DNA of 47,660 bases from Olsenella phocaeensis (GTDB taxonomy: Bacteria > Actinomycetota > Coriobacteriia > Coriobacteriales > Atopobiaceae): positions 1,599,606-1,647,265 of the forward strand of contig NZ_LT635494.1 in assembly GCF_900120385.1 (NCBI RefSeq). The letters are read 5' to 3'. Positions 7,527 through 15,882 of this stretch are shown here, one piece after another; positions within the stretch are counted from its first letter, which is position 1; every line of letters starts with the position of its first letter. The translations under genes and the position numbers were made by a program. A model generated the notes under the pieces. That model was not told the DNA's origin, made no database searches, and worked only from the letters and a program-made list of their open reading frames with translations.

Positions 7527-8459
7527 TTGAAGATCACAGTCATCGGCTGCGGGGCGATGGGCGGCCTCTACGGGGCCTATCTCAGCCGCAACAACGACGT
7601 CACCGTCCTGGACGTCGCCAAGGACAGCATCGACGCCATCAAGAGGGACGGCCTCGTGATCGAGGAGCCTGACGGAAGCTCCCAGGCCTACCATCCCAAC
7701 GCCGCCACCAACACCGACGACATGGGTCCCCAGGACCTCGTGATCGTCTTCGTGAAGGCCATCTTCACCGAGTCCGCCCTCGAGGGCGACAAGAACCTCA
7801 TCGGCCCCGACACCTACCTCATGACCCTGCAGAACGGCGGTGGCCACGAGGCGATCCTGAGCAAGTTCGCGGACAGGTCCCATGTGGTCATCGGCACCAC
7901 GCAGCACAATGCCGCGCGCACCGGCGTCAACTCCGTGCGCCACGGCGGCAGCGGCAAGACCACCATCGGCGCCGCCGACGGTTCGGTCGAGAAGCTCGCC
8001 CCCATCGTGGAGGCCCTGAGCTCCTGCGGCCTCGAGGCCGGAACCGACTCGGACGTCCAGCGCCTCATCTGGAACAAGATCTTCACCAACGTCTCGGCCA
8101 GCGCGCTGACCGGCATCTTTCAGATGCCCCTGGGCTTCATCGCCCAGGACCCCAGCGCCTGGAAGCTCTGCCAAACGCTCGTCCGCGAGGCTGTCGACGT
8201 CGCCGCCGCCTCCGGCTATGACTTCGACTACGACCAGAAGCTCGCGGAGGTCCGCCACGTCTGCGAGGCGAGCCCCAAGGGCGTGACCAGCATCCAGGCG
8301 GACATCGCCGCCGGCCGCCGCACCGAGGTCGACACCATCAGCGGCTACGTCGTCTCCTGCGCGCACGAGCACGGGGTGCCCGCGCCGAGCCACGAGTTCG
8401 TGGTCTCAATGATCCATGCGCTCGAGGGCAAGGCGCGCCTGACAGCCGCCAACAACTAG
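7527..8459 (+). CDS. Ketopantoate reductase family (ApbA/PanE-like) NAD(P)H-dependent reductase
   Basis: 310 aa. The N-terminal Rossmann motif MKITVIGCGAMGGLYGAYLS is followed by LVIVFVKAIFTESAL and LMTLQNGGGHE, as in PanE-type 2-oxoacid reductases. The C-terminal helical domain includes LIWNKIFTNVSASALTGIF, where the conserved lysine is expected. The start is a TTG at 7527 with AGGGAGAGGA upstream. Alternatively it reduces a sugar-derived 2-keto acid rather than ketopantoate: it stands in a sugar-acid region with no pantothenate genes nearby. An intrinsic terminator follows at 8474-8500. Confidence 0.85.
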   Translation: MKITVIGCGAMGGLYGAYLSRNNDVTVLDVAKDSIDAIKRDGLVIEEPDGSSQAYHPNAATNTDDMGPQDLVIVFVKAIFTESALEGDKNLIGPDTYLMTLQNGGGHEAILSKFADRSHVVIGTTQHNAARTGVNSVRHGGSGKTTIGAADGSVEKLAPIVEALSSCGLEAGTDSDVQRLIWNKIFTNVSASALTGIFQMPLGFIAQDPSAWKLCQTLVREAVDVAAASGYDFDYDQKLAEVRHVCEASPKGVTSIQADIAAGRRTEVDTISGYVVSCAHEHGVPAPSHEFVVSMIHALEGKARLTAANN

Positions 8460-8473
8460 TCCGATCCTGGCGG

Positions 8474-8500
8474 GCGGCAGAGATGCTGCTCGCCTTTTTA
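8474..8500 (+). terminator. Intrinsic terminator after the PanE-like gene
   Basis: Stem GGCGGCAG (8474-8481) with CTGC-T-CGCC (8487-8495, one bulged T), a 5-nt loop, then five T residues. Confidence 0.8.
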
Positions 8501-8517
8501 ACGGGGGGAGGCGTTTC

Positions 8518-8958
8518 ATGAGATGCTTCGAGTCGCCGGCTGGCGGAAGGGTCATGGTGGTGAGGCTCAACCGGGGCGACCTGCTGCGCGAGTCCATCGA
8601 GCAGGCGATAGCCGAACACAACATCAGTGACGGGTGCCTGGCGTGCGGCTATGGAACCCTGGACAACTGCACCCTGCACATGATCAACACCATCGAGGAG
8701 TTCCCCGCCCGGGAGGACTTCGTCAGCTGGAAGGGCTACCCCCTGGAGCTCGTCTCGATGACCGGGGTCATAGCCGACGGCGTGCCGCACATCCATGCGG
8801 TGGTGTCCGACAAGGGCAAGGCTACCGGCGGCCACCTGGAATATGGCTGCTCGGTCATTTACCTCGCCGAGATAGTGATCTACGAGCACGCGGGCATGTC
8901 CCTCACCCGCGAGTCGAGCGACTGGGGTCCCCTGGAGCTCGTGGAGCGCCAGGGGTAG
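8518..8958 (+). CDS. PPC/DUF296 domain protein
   Basis: 146 aa, made almost entirely of one PPC (plant and prokaryote conserved, DUF296) domain. It has MVVRLNRGDLLRESIEQA at the start of the fold, then GCLACGYGTLDNCTLHMIN, LVSMTGVIADGVPHIHAVVS and ATGGHLEYGCSVIYLAEIVI, with the family's H-x-H and GGHL features. Prokaryotic PPC proteins form trimers; their function is poorly known. The start has a long G/A-rich site 6-7 nt upstream, placed right behind the preceding terminator, so the promoter must be very close to or inside the preceding gene. Confidence 0.85.
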   Translation: MRCFESPAGGRVMVVRLNRGDLLRESIEQAIAEHNISDGCLACGYGTLDNCTLHMINTIEEFPAREDFVSWKGYPLELVSMTGVIADGVPHIHAVVSDKGKATGGHLEYGCSVIYLAEIVIYEHAGMSLTRESSDWGPLELVERQG

Positions 8959-8982
8959 CCCCGTCCCCTCCGTCGCATATGC

Positions 8983-9435
8983 CTAGCGACGGACCTTGAC
9001 GACGACCTTGCGGATGGGCTCCGGGTCACCCACGGCGCAGCGGGGCTTGTGACCCTGCTCGGGAGGCACCACGACGAGGTCTCCGGGGTTGAGGATGACC
9101 TCGGAGCAGGTGGCGGGCTCCTCGTAGAAGCTGATGTCATTGGAGGGGTCCACCTCGACGGGCACGAGGCCGTCACGCTCCACGACGCCGAAGCGCTCGT
9201 GGCCGCTGATCACGTACTGCACGTCGTAGTAGACGTCGTGCGTCTCGAAGCGCAGGTCCTCGGCGGGAGCGGTGCTGTACTCCTGGACGTTGGCGATGAC
9301 GTCGTCGCCGTCCACGGGATAGCTCCCCACCTTCACCGCATCAAGGTCAGTGGTCCTCAGCCACTCGTAGGCCTTCTGGAAGCGCTCGGACAGGTAGTCG
9401 TTCGAAGAGACGTTCTCGAGCTTGCAGGCAAGCAT
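8983..9435 (-). CDS. YhcH/YjgK/YiaL family protein (copy 1)
   Basis: 150 aa, single cupin-like YhcH/YjgK/YiaL (DUF386) domain. Family signatures are GSYPVDGDDVIANVQEYST, DLRFETHDVYYDVQYVISG, DISFYEEPATCSEVILNPGD and PPEQGHKPRCAVGDPEPIRK, with the His/Glu residues expected to hold a metal. In E. coli yiaL sits in the L-xylulose/2,3-diketo-L-gulonate operon, which fits this neighbourhood. It ends convergent with the PPC gene, 24 bp away; an inverted repeat CCGTCGC/GCGACGG (8970-8992) spans the junction. A second family member is at 15296. Confidence 0.9.
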   Translation of the reverse strand: MLACKLENVSSNDYLSERFQKAYEWLRTTDLDAVKVGSYPVDGDDVIANVQEYSTAPAEDLRFETHDVYYDVQYVISGHERFGVVERDGLVPVEVDPSNDISFYEEPATCSEVILNPGDLVVVPPEQGHKPRCAVGDPEPIRKVVVKVRR

Positions 9436-9472
9436 GTCGTTCCCTCTCTGTTGTTGGTCCTCTTCTTGCTAG

Positions 9473-10291
9473 CTAGTCATTCGCTGGCTGCCACTGCGTG
9501 GCCAGCTCGCCCTCCATGTCCTTGGGCTGGTATCCCATGACCTCCCTGTAGAGGCTGGTTCCCGCCATGGCGGAGTAGGAGTAGGTGAGAAGCACGTCGA
9601 GCACGTAGGGGCTGTAGGGCAGCCCCGTGAGCTCCTGCGCAAATGCCATCGCGCAGAGCTCGCTCAGGATCACGAGCCTGGATCGGTTGTGGAAGGGGCC
9701 GAAGCCCACGTCCACGCGATGCGTCTGGGACCAGACCTCGTCCGCATGGGAGAGCTCCACCAGGTGGTAGGCCTCATGCGCGACGAGAAGGGGCTGGGGA
9801 CGAAGCCGCGAGCCCACCAACTCCCTCACCTCGGGCTTGTCGAGGAGCCCCTGTGCCTTGTCGAGCGCGTCACCGTACACGAAGATCTGGTCGGGCTCGA
9901 CGAACTCGGCAAAGAGCACGCGGTCCTGGCCGTGGGGACGCTCCTCGAAGGCCACGCTTGCCCCAAGCCCACGTGCCACGTCCAGCGGGTCCGAGCTCCC
10001 CAGCTCCCCCGCGATGCGTCTCGCCCAGCTCGTGCCGCAGCCGTACGCGGCCTCCATCAGCTCCTTGCGCTGGACGTCATCCAGGCGGCCGTTAAGGGGC
10101 TCGCGCGCGAAGGCGTAGTCGCGCCAGTCGTCCCAGCCCAGGGCACAGACGTCTCGTGCGACGTCTTCGATGGGCGCGACGTCGAGGTCAGCCGGGATGG
10201 GACTGGCCCCGCTGTAGTCCTCCTCGCCGAAGAGCGTCTTCTTCACGGGACGGATGATGGCGTCGGTCCAACGCTTACGAGGGCCTTCCAT
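9473..10291 (-). CDS. Putative zinc metallopeptidase-like protein (HEAYH motif, ImmA/IrrE-like)
   Basis: 272 aa from the ATG at 10291 (AAGGAAG site); the frame stays open 27 nt further up without a site. The centre reads RPQPLLVAHEAYHLVELSHA (HExxH near residue 174), and about 40 residues later SELCAMAFAQELTGL supplies a plausible third ligand, the E-x-x-A-x-x-F-A pattern of ImmA/IrrE (M78-like) zincins. The N-terminal part is charged and unrecognised. The C-terminus has aromatic, mildly hydrophobic stretches but no clear membrane helix. It lies 37 nt before copy 1 of yhcH and 72 nt after the hydantoinase gene, the latter gap filled by a strong hairpin. I do not recognise it as a named family. 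Confidence 0.6.
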   Translation of the reverse strand: MEGPRKRWTDAIIRPVKKTLFGEEDYSGASPIPADLDVAPIEDVARDVCALGWDDWRDYAFAREPLNGRLDDVQRKELMEAAYGCGTSWARRIAGELGSSDPLDVARGLGASVAFEERPHGQDRVLFAEFVEPDQIFVYGDALDKAQGLLDKPEVRELVGSRLRPQPLLVAHEAYHLVELSHADEVWSQTHRVDVGFGPFHNRSRLVILSELCAMAFAQELTGLPYSPYVLDVLLTYSYSAMAGTSLYREVMGYQPKDMEGELATQWQPAND

Positions 10292-10319
10292 GCTCTTCCT
10301 TCCGAGTCTGGCTTGCAAA

Positions 10320-10348
10320 GGGCCGCCCGGCTGGTCTCCGGGCGGCCC
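10320..10348 (-). terminator. Strong hairpin between hydantoinase and zincin genes (attenuator or terminator)
   Basis: Perfect 11-bp arms GGGCCGCCCGG (10320-10330) and CCGGGCGGCCC (10338-10348) with a 7-nt loop. On the minus strand the stem is followed by TTTG only, so termination is likely partial. Confidence 0.6.
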
Positions 10349-10363
10349 CGATTCTACGCTGCG

Positions 10364-12502
10364 CTACAGAAGGTCGTTCTTCTCGCAGATGACGATGACT
10401 TCCTCGTCCGGGTCGCGGTCATCCAGGTCGAGGCCCATCATGAGCTCGAGCTGCTCCAGGTTGATCGCGGAATAGTCGCAGACGCGCGGCCCCACGCAGA
10501 TGAAGTAGTCGGGACGCATGACGCTGTCGGCGGTGAATACCGACGCCTCCTCCCAGAGGCGCTCGACCTCGTCCTTGTAGGCGGCGACCGTCGTGCGCGA
10601 GACCACGGCATTGGAGACCTGCACGCGGATGAATCCCTTCTTGTCCACCACGCGAACGGGCCTCTGCTCCTTCTTCTGTCCTTGGAAGACGAAGAAGTGC
10701 CCCGTCTTGTCGAGCAGGCCGATGTCGCTCACGCGCTTGCCGAAGTCCTCCGTCGCGAGCTCGAGTGCCTCGGGCTCGTCGACCTCCTTCTGGAGGTCGG
10801 TGGTCTTGACCTCGGTGGAGCCGGTGGCGATGGCGGTCACCTTGCCCGTGGTGCTGTCGATGTCGATGTGCACCTCGACGGTGTCGGGGTCGGCGCCCGA
10901 GCTGATCGCCTGGTCGACGGCCTCCTGCTTGATTGCGCGGATGTCATCCTGCATCGGGTTGGGCATGACGCGTTCGACGACGTCGCGGACCATGGCAAGG
11001 GCGACGCCGATGGACGAGATGACCTCCGCGTTCTCTGGGATGGAGTACTGCAGGCCCATCTTCTCGGCGCAGTAGGGCACCAGGGACGCGGCACCACCGC
11101 CGCAGCCGACGAGGCGCATGGCCTCGGCGTCGAGCTGGTACTTCTCCGCCAGGGCGTCGATGCAGGCCTTGACCTTCTCGTAGTCCTTGTCGAGAATCTT
11201 GGTCGCCAGCTCCTCGACAGTGATGCCCAGCCTGTCTGCCACGGGCTGCATCGCCTTGCGTGCCGATGCGACGTTGCCGTGGGCGAAGTACTTCTCGTCC
11301 ACCAGGCCCAGCACATTCGCCGCGTCGGTGTTGGTGAAGCAAACCATCTTGCCATTGGACAGCTTGATCGCGACGTAGTCGTTGGGGTCGCCCTCCTTGG
11401 GGCTCAGCATCACGATCTGGGGGTCGACGATCTCTTCCTCAGGCGTGAAGCAGGCGTACTCGCAGCCGGCGATATGGGCGGAGCGGGGCCCCACGTCGAT
11501 GACGTCGGAATCGCTGATGCGGACCATCGAGCCGCCAGCGCAGCCCAGGATACGCACGTCAAGCGAGCTGATGTAGGTGTCATGACCGCCTATGTTGGCA
11601 TAGTCGACGCCAGGACGACCGTTCTTGATGACGCCGATGTTGGTGGTGGTTCCGCCGACCTCGAAATAGATGGCGTTGGACGCGCGCAGGTACATGAGCG
11701 AGCCCATGACCGACGCCGCGGGGCCCGAGAGCGCCGTCAGGATCGGACGCTTGCGCATCTCGCTGATCTCCATGACGCCGCCGTCGCCACGCATGATCAT
11801 GAGGGGCACGGTGACGCCGGCCTCGCGCACGGAGCTCTCCGTCGCGTTGGCGGTGGCCATCATCTTGGGGAGAATCGCCGCGTTCATCGCCGCAGTGCGG
11901 GTGCGACGGGTGAGGCCATAGAGCTTCGTGATGTCCGACGCCATGGTGACGGGGAGGTCTCGAGCCTGGACGCGCTCCTGGATCCGCTGCTCCTCGGCCA
12001 TGCTATCCACGCCGAAGGCCATGGAGGCCACGATGACCTCGGAGCCCGCACCCACGAGCTCGTCGAGGGCGGCGTCGATGGTGGCATCGGTGAGCTGCTT
12101 CTTCTTTATGAAGGTGGAGGTCACGGGAATCTTGCGGCCCACCTCCTCGTCCAGCATGATGTCACCCAGGTTGAGCTGGCGCTTTGCCAGGAGGCCCTCA
12201 AGGCCGCCTCCGGCGACGCCCACGATGCCCACGAAGGCGACGTCGCCCTCGATGAAGGCGTTGGTGGCCTGGGTAGTGGAGTGGGCGACGAAGACGACGT
12301 CCTCGGGCGCTATGTCGTTCTCGGCGAGGCAGTTGCGGAATGACGCGACGACGCCCGCCGCGACGCCCCTGGGGTCGTCGTGCGTGGTCTTCACCTCGTT
12401 CTTGCCGATGATCTTGTGGGTAAGGTTGTCGAGCGCGACGCACTTGGTGTAGGTGCCACCGACGTCGATGCCCATGCGGACGCTGCGGTGTCCTTCGCTC
12501 AT
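10364..12502 (-). CDS. Hydantoinase/oxoprolinase family protein, HyuA-type subunit
   Basis: 712 aa. The actin-like ATP-binding motif MGIDVGGTYTKCVALD is at about 10-25, followed by VFVAHSTTQATNAFIEGDVA, SGPAASVMGSLMYLRASNAI, FEVGGTTTNIGVIKNGRPG and LVGCGGGAASLVPYCAEKMG, all hallmarks of the hydantoinase A/oxoprolinase family. The family uses ATP to open lactam or hydantoin rings or to activate ketones. No HyuB-type partner lies beside it. The last ~150 residues (from about 560) do not match what I know of HyuA and may be a lineage-specific domain. The ATG at 12502 has AGGAGGAAG. A perfect 12-bp hairpin separates it from the permease gene upstream. Confidence 0.88.
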   Translation of the reverse strand: MSEGHRSVRMGIDVGGTYTKCVALDNLTHKIIGKNEVKTTHDDPRGVAAGVVASFRNCLAENDIAPEDVVFVAHSTTQATNAFIEGDVAFVGIVGVAGGGLEGLLAKRQLNLGDIMLDEEVGRKIPVTSTFIKKKQLTDATIDAALDELVGAGSEVIVASMAFGVDSMAEEQRIQERVQARDLPVTMASDITKLYGLTRRTRTAAMNAAILPKMMATANATESSVREAGVTVPLMIMRGDGGVMEISEMRKRPILTALSGPAASVMGSLMYLRASNAIYFEVGGTTTNIGVIKNGRPGVDYANIGGHDTYISSLDVRILGCAGGSMVRISDSDVIDVGPRSAHIAGCEYACFTPEEEIVDPQIVMLSPKEGDPNDYVAIKLSNGKMVCFTNTDAANVLGLVDEKYFAHGNVASARKAMQPVADRLGITVEELATKILDKDYEKVKACIDALAEKYQLDAEAMRLVGCGGGAASLVPYCAEKMGLQYSIPENAEVISSIGVALAMVRDVVERVMPNPMQDDIRAIKQEAVDQAISSGADPDTVEVHIDIDSTTGKVTAIATGSTEVKTTDLQKEVDEPEALELATEDFGKRVSDIGLLDKTGHFFVFQGQKKEQRPVRVVDKKGFIRVQVSNAVVSRTTVAAYKDEVERLWEEASVFTADSVMRPDYFICVGPRVCDYSAINLEQLELMMGLDLDDRDPDEEVIVICEKNDLL

Positions 12503-12525
12503 TTTCTTCCTCCTGGGTTGTACGA

Positions 12526-12565
12526 GGCGGGCATGCCGGAACCAGGTCCCTGTGGCATGCCCGCC
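12526..12565 (-). other. GC-rich intercistronic hairpin (permease / hydantoinase gap)
   Basis: Perfect 12-bp arms GGCGGGCATGCC (12526-12537) and GGCATGCCCGCC (12554-12565), 16-nt loop, no T tract. Confidence 0.55.
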
Positions 12566-12630
12566 TTCTGGTGGACGGTCACGCTCTTGCGCTGGAGGCG
12601 CACGCGACCGGCTGTTGCCGTCTTACCTGC

Positions 12631-14019
12631 TTACACGAACCAGGCGGTGCCGAGGTTACTCATGGTGATGTAGGTCAGCACGAAGAGCAGGGTGCCGCCG
12701 ATGTACAGGGTCGGGACGGAGAGGCGCAGGAAGTCCTTCGACTCGACCTTGGTGTACGAGAGGCCCCAGGCGGTCCAGCTCTGCGTGATGCAGGAGCCCA
12801 GGTTGCCGGTGATGGTGGGGATGGCGAACACGCAGTACATAAAGGGCACGGAGAAGCTGGAGACGTTCTTCAGGACGCCGAGGGTCGCGGCGCCGCAGCC
12901 GACGAGGGTCAGCGGGCCACGGAAGAGGCTGAAGAACAGGAGGACGGTGAAGAGCACGCAGATCATGAGCGGCGAGGTGGGGATGATGGGCCCGAGCACG
13001 GCGCTGAAGTACGGGGAGGCGTACTTGGCGACGGTGTTGAACATGGGCAGGCAGACCAGGAAGCCGACCATGGGGGCGGTGTCGACGGTGCCGTCGTACA
13101 TGAGCTTGTTGAGGTACTGGATGTTCTCGCGGAAGCCCTTGTCAAACTTGCCGCAGAAGAAGAGGGCGAGCAGGCCCGCGAGCAGGAAGCCGCCGATGAC
13201 CGAGAAGTTGAAGGCGATGTTGAGGATGACGGGGACGAGCGGGAGGATCAGGGTGTAGCCAGGAGCGTCCTTGCGGGCCTGAGGTGCGGCCTGGGCTGCC
13301 CAGGCGTGGCTCTTCTTGCTGCCGCGGAGGTAGATGGCGGTCATGACGATGGAGACGACGACCATGATCGCGGTCGCGGCATAGCCCCACTGGTGCGCGT
13401 ACCAGCCAAAGGTGAAGTCGGGAAGCTCGCTGGGGTCGATCACGAAGGCGCGGTACTGGGCAAAGAACACGGGGTTCAGGTAGCTGCCGGCACCGACGGA
13501 CGCGATGAAGGTGAAGAGCGAGATGGCCTTGGGGATGCCCAGGGACATGAGGATCGGCAGGACGATGACGCCCACGGCCATGACAGGGCCGGCGCCGGTC
13601 ATCGAAGTGAAGATGATGGCGGTCACGACGTCCAGCAGGATGACGGTGATGAGGGGCTTGTCACCGCCGAGCTCGACCGTCTTGCGGATGATGGTGCCCG
13701 CGATGCCGGTGTCCATGAGGACGCGGCCAAACCAGGCGCCGAAGAGGAAGTTGATGAGGATGGTACCCCAGCCCTCGGGACCGGACTGATAGACGGTGTT
13801 CAGCACCTTGACGAGGCTGGTGTCGGTGCCGGCTCCGAACTGGAGGACGGGGTTGGCCTCGATGAACGCCGGGGAGGCGCCGAGGGTGCCGAGGAGAGAC
13901 AGGACGAGCCAGAGCGTGGCCATCGTGAGAAAGCCCGCCATGAGGTTGTAGCCTTTGACGCAGTAGAACGCAAAGCCGAAGAACGATGCAATCAGAAGTA
14001 GACCAATCGCGAATTCCAT
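12631..14019 (-). CDS. Integral membrane transporter, ion-transporter (GntP/CitMHS-like) type
   Basis: 462 aa from the ATG at 14019 (GGGAG site); the longer frame to 14130 is GC-rich shadow. About 10-12 hydrophobic segments are visible, starting MEFAIGLLLIASFFGFAF. Gly/Pro-rich re-entrant-like stretches FTSMTGAGPVMAVGVIVLP (about 130-148) and TFIASVGAGSYLNPVFFAQY (about 164-183) resemble the paired hairpins of the ion-transporter superfamily (gluconate, citrate, C4-dicarboxylate carriers). It likely imports the acidic or cyclic substrate acted on by the hydantoinase encoded directly downstream. I cannot name the exact family. Confidence 0.7.
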   Translation of the reverse strand: MEFAIGLLLIASFFGFAFYCVKGYNLMAGFLTMATLWLVLSLLGTLGASPAFIEANPVLQFGAGTDTSLVKVLNTVYQSGPEGWGTILINFLFGAWFGRVLMDTGIAGTIIRKTVELGGDKPLITVILLDVVTAIIFTSMTGAGPVMAVGVIVLPILMSLGIPKAISLFTFIASVGAGSYLNPVFFAQYRAFVIDPSELPDFTFGWYAHQWGYAATAIMVVVSIVMTAIYLRGSKKSHAWAAQAAPQARKDAPGYTLILPLVPVILNIAFNFSVIGGFLLAGLLALFFCGKFDKGFRENIQYLNKLMYDGTVDTAPMVGFLVCLPMFNTVAKYASPYFSAVLGPIIPTSPLMICVLFTVLLFFSLFRGPLTLVGCGAATLGVLKNVSSFSVPFMYCVFAIPTITGNLGSCITQSWTAWGLSYTKVESKDFLRLSVPTLYIGGTLLFVLTYITMSNLGTAWFV

Positions 14020-14200
14020 GTGCACTCCCTTTCCAAGAACGCTGGAACGACCTAAAGACCCGCTCCCCCTTCTCCCGAGCACCGTCGTGCGTCTTGCTGC
14101 CACCTCTGCGGGACAACACGTGCCGGTCAAATGCCTGACAGATACGAACGATATCTGGAATATTAGTTTTTGCTAGATAGAAAATTCACAACTTATTCTA
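14020..14200 (-). promoter_or_regulatory. Promoter/operator region of the permease-hydantoinase operon
   Basis: AT-rich leader. TAATAT on the minus strand near 14159-14164 is a -10 candidate; TGAATT lies 17 bp upstream. Just downstream of that -10 is the inverted repeat CAGATA-N7-TATCTG (14139-14157), well placed for a repressor site. The GntR regulator encoded next door is the obvious candidate. Confidence 0.45.
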
Positions 14201-14257
14201 GTTCGAAACACGAAAGGTCAATATTCCGCCGCGAACGGCAGGAATCTGGATGAAATA

Positions 14258-14294
14258 GCCCCTCTCGTCTTCACAACCTTTGGGTGAGAGGGGC
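14258..14294 (-). terminator. Likely terminator after the GntR gene
   Basis: Perfect 9-bp arms GCCCCTCTC (14258-14266) and GAGAGGGGC (14286-14294), 19-nt loop. On the minus strand it is followed by TATTTC, 43 nt downstream of the GntR stop. Confidence 0.6.
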
Positions 14295-14336
14295 GCTTGT
14301 GACCAAATTGTTGTATTTCTTTTTTTCCGCGGCCTC

Positions 14337-15197
14337 CTATTGCTCCGTATCCCCGGGAACGGGACCAAAGTCAAAGAAGTCCGGATGGTCGACGACCATC
14401 TGGTTGAAGTAGTCCACGTAGTGGTTGAGGTGGCCGTACACGAAGGTATAGATTTGGTCCCGAGTGAGCCGCGTGCCAAACGAAAGCCTCTTGTAGAGGT
14501 CAACATGGTCGCGATAGATGGAGCCGAGGTCGCTCAGGCCGTACACGAGGCCAAGGAAACGCACGCGATTGTAGTGGGTGGCGGCAGCCTGGATCGACCG
14601 CCAGGTGAACTCCATGCCCGAACCCTCGAACACCATGCGATGGAACTCGTCATCAAGGGTCGCGAACTGATATACGTCCACCTCCTCGACCTCCATGACC
14701 TCGCGTTGGCGCATGAGGCACTCCCCCAGACGAACGATGTAGTTGCTGGGCAGGCGGCCGGCCATCCTGTTGAGCGTCGCCGCCTCGACGTCCGTCCTGA
14801 GCAAGGACCCCTGACGCATGGCGCTTACGTTGATGCGCGAGATGTGTGTGGCGCTCTGGGGCGCCACGTCCACGAGCAGCTGCTCGCGAAGGATGCCCAC
14901 CGCCTGGTGCACAGGCGTCTTTGACACCCCAAGGCGCTTGGCGACGGACGCTTCCCTCAGGAGCGCCCCGGGCTGCATGTGAAACATGAGTATGTTGTAG
15001 CGAAGGGTGCGATACGCGTAGTCGAAGTTCGTCTCGCCTTCGATCTGGGACAGCACCTTCATGCTCGCCGCCGCGTCATCGCCCCCGCGTCGGGCGAGCT
15101 TGGCAGATTCCGCCTCGGAGACGGCCTGCGCGATGCCTATTTCCACCATATGGCCTACCATTCGCGTGCTTCTGCGGGTGTTTATGGTCGTACTCAT
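14337..15197 (-). CDS. GntR-family transcriptional regulator (FadR/FCD-like)
   Basis: 286 aa. A GntR winged helix occupies about 58-125: YRTLRYNILMFHMQPGALLR, ASVAKRLGVSKTPVHQAVGI as the helix-turn-helix, then LREQLLVDVAPQSATHISRI. The C-terminal alpha-helical effector domain contains LDDEFHRMVFEGSGMEFTW and the downstream His-rich YGHLNHYVDYFNQMVVDH, as in FCD metal/ligand-binding domains. The N-terminal ~50 residues are extra. Start choice is uncertain: ATGs at 15197, 15161 and 15149 all lack a strong site. It lies between the permease operon (same strand) and copy 2 of yhcH (divergent), so it probably controls both. Confidence 0.85.
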   Translation of the reverse strand: MSTTINTRRSTRMVGHMVEIGIAQAVSEAESAKLARRGGDDAAASMKVLSQIEGETNFDYAYRTLRYNILMFHMQPGALLREASVAKRLGVSKTPVHQAVGILREQLLVDVAPQSATHISRINVSAMRQGSLLRTDVEAATLNRMAGRLPSNYIVRLGECLMRQREVMEVEEVDVYQFATLDDEFHRMVFEGSGMEFTWRSIQAAATHYNRVRFLGLVYGLSDLGSIYRDHVDLYKRLSFGTRLTRDQIYTFVYGHLNHYVDYFNQMVVDHPDFFDFGPVPGDTEQ

Positions 15198-15295
15198 GCA
15201 GAATATCAGACAAGGGTCAACGACCCGTAAGAGCCTTTACCCACTGTCTAATCTGGCGTAACTGTAATATTTCAATTATTGGAGAGGAGCTCAAC
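15198..15295. promoter_or_regulatory. Divergent control region, GntR / yhcH copy 2
   Basis: It holds the perfect inverted repeat GGGTC-AAC-GACCC (15214-15226), an operator candidate, and TAATAT at about 15266-15271 as a -10 for the plus-strand gene. GGAGAGGAG precedes the ATG at 15296. Confidence 0.45.
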
Positions 15296-15787
15296 ATGCT
15301 TTGCGGAAACGTGAACGAGCAGCCCGCTTGCTGGGCAACGTACCCCGAGCCCATTCGCCGCGCCCTCGGCATCCTTGCCTCAGGGGTGCCCGCAGCCTGC
15401 GAGCCTGGCGTCTACCATCTGGACGGCGACCGGATGATCATGCAGGTAATCGAACAGGAGACCCATCCCCGTGAAGAGCTGAGACCCGAGTCCCACCGCA
15501 GATACATCGACGTGCAGTTCCTCGCCGCCGGCGGACCAGAGCTCATGGGCTGGTATCCAGACCTGGGCAACGATGTGCCCGACGAAGACCTCCTGGACAC
15601 CCCGCGTGACATCTGCTTCTGGAAGGAGAACCCCAACTCCCATGAGAGCAGGCTCGACATGCAGCCGGGCGGCTACGCCATCTTCTTCCCATGGGACATG
15701 CACATACCCGCCATCCAGGCGTCAGAGTCCCCCGCCAAGATCAAGAAGATCGTCATCAAGGTTGAGCTCGCAAGCTGCGTGGGATAG
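15296..15787 (+). CDS. YhcH/YjgK/YiaL family protein (copy 2)
   Basis: 163 aa, same cupin-like family as 8983-9435 but clearly diverged. Signatures are GVYHLDGDRMIMQVIEQET, LRPESHRRYIDVQFLAAG, DICFWKENPNSHESRLDMQP and FFPWDMHIPAIQ, with the conserved His/Asp pattern. GGAGAGGAG is well placed before the ATG. It is alone on the plus strand, divergent from the GntR gene, and ends at the strong hairpin 15819-15853. The family is linked to sugar-acid and sialic acid catabolism, in sugar-anomer or ring-opening roles that are not firmly settled. Confidence 0.88.
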   Translation: MLCGNVNEQPACWATYPEPIRRALGILASGVPAACEPGVYHLDGDRMIMQVIEQETHPREELRPESHRRYIDVQFLAAGGPELMGWYPDLGNDVPDEDLLDTPRDICFWKENPNSHESRLDMQPGGYAIFFPWDMHIPAIQASESPAKIKKIVIKVELASCVG

Positions 15788-15818
15788 CCATCCTGCAGGG
15801 CATGCCCTCTCGCCAAAA

Positions 15819-15853
15819 AAGGACCCCGGGCGCAGCCAACGCCCGGGGTCCTT
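15819..15853 (-). terminator. Intrinsic terminator of the ula operon (possibly bidirectional)
   Basis: Perfect 14-bp arms AAGGACCCCGGGCG (15819-15832) and CGCCCGGGGTCCTT (15840-15853), 7-nt loop. On the minus strand the T tract is six residues long. It lies 30 nt after the ulaG stop and 32 nt after the stop of the convergent yhcH copy 2, so it can serve both. Confidence 0.9.
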
Positions 15854-15882
15854 GCTAGGCAGCAGTGCCTACGTGGGCTTCG

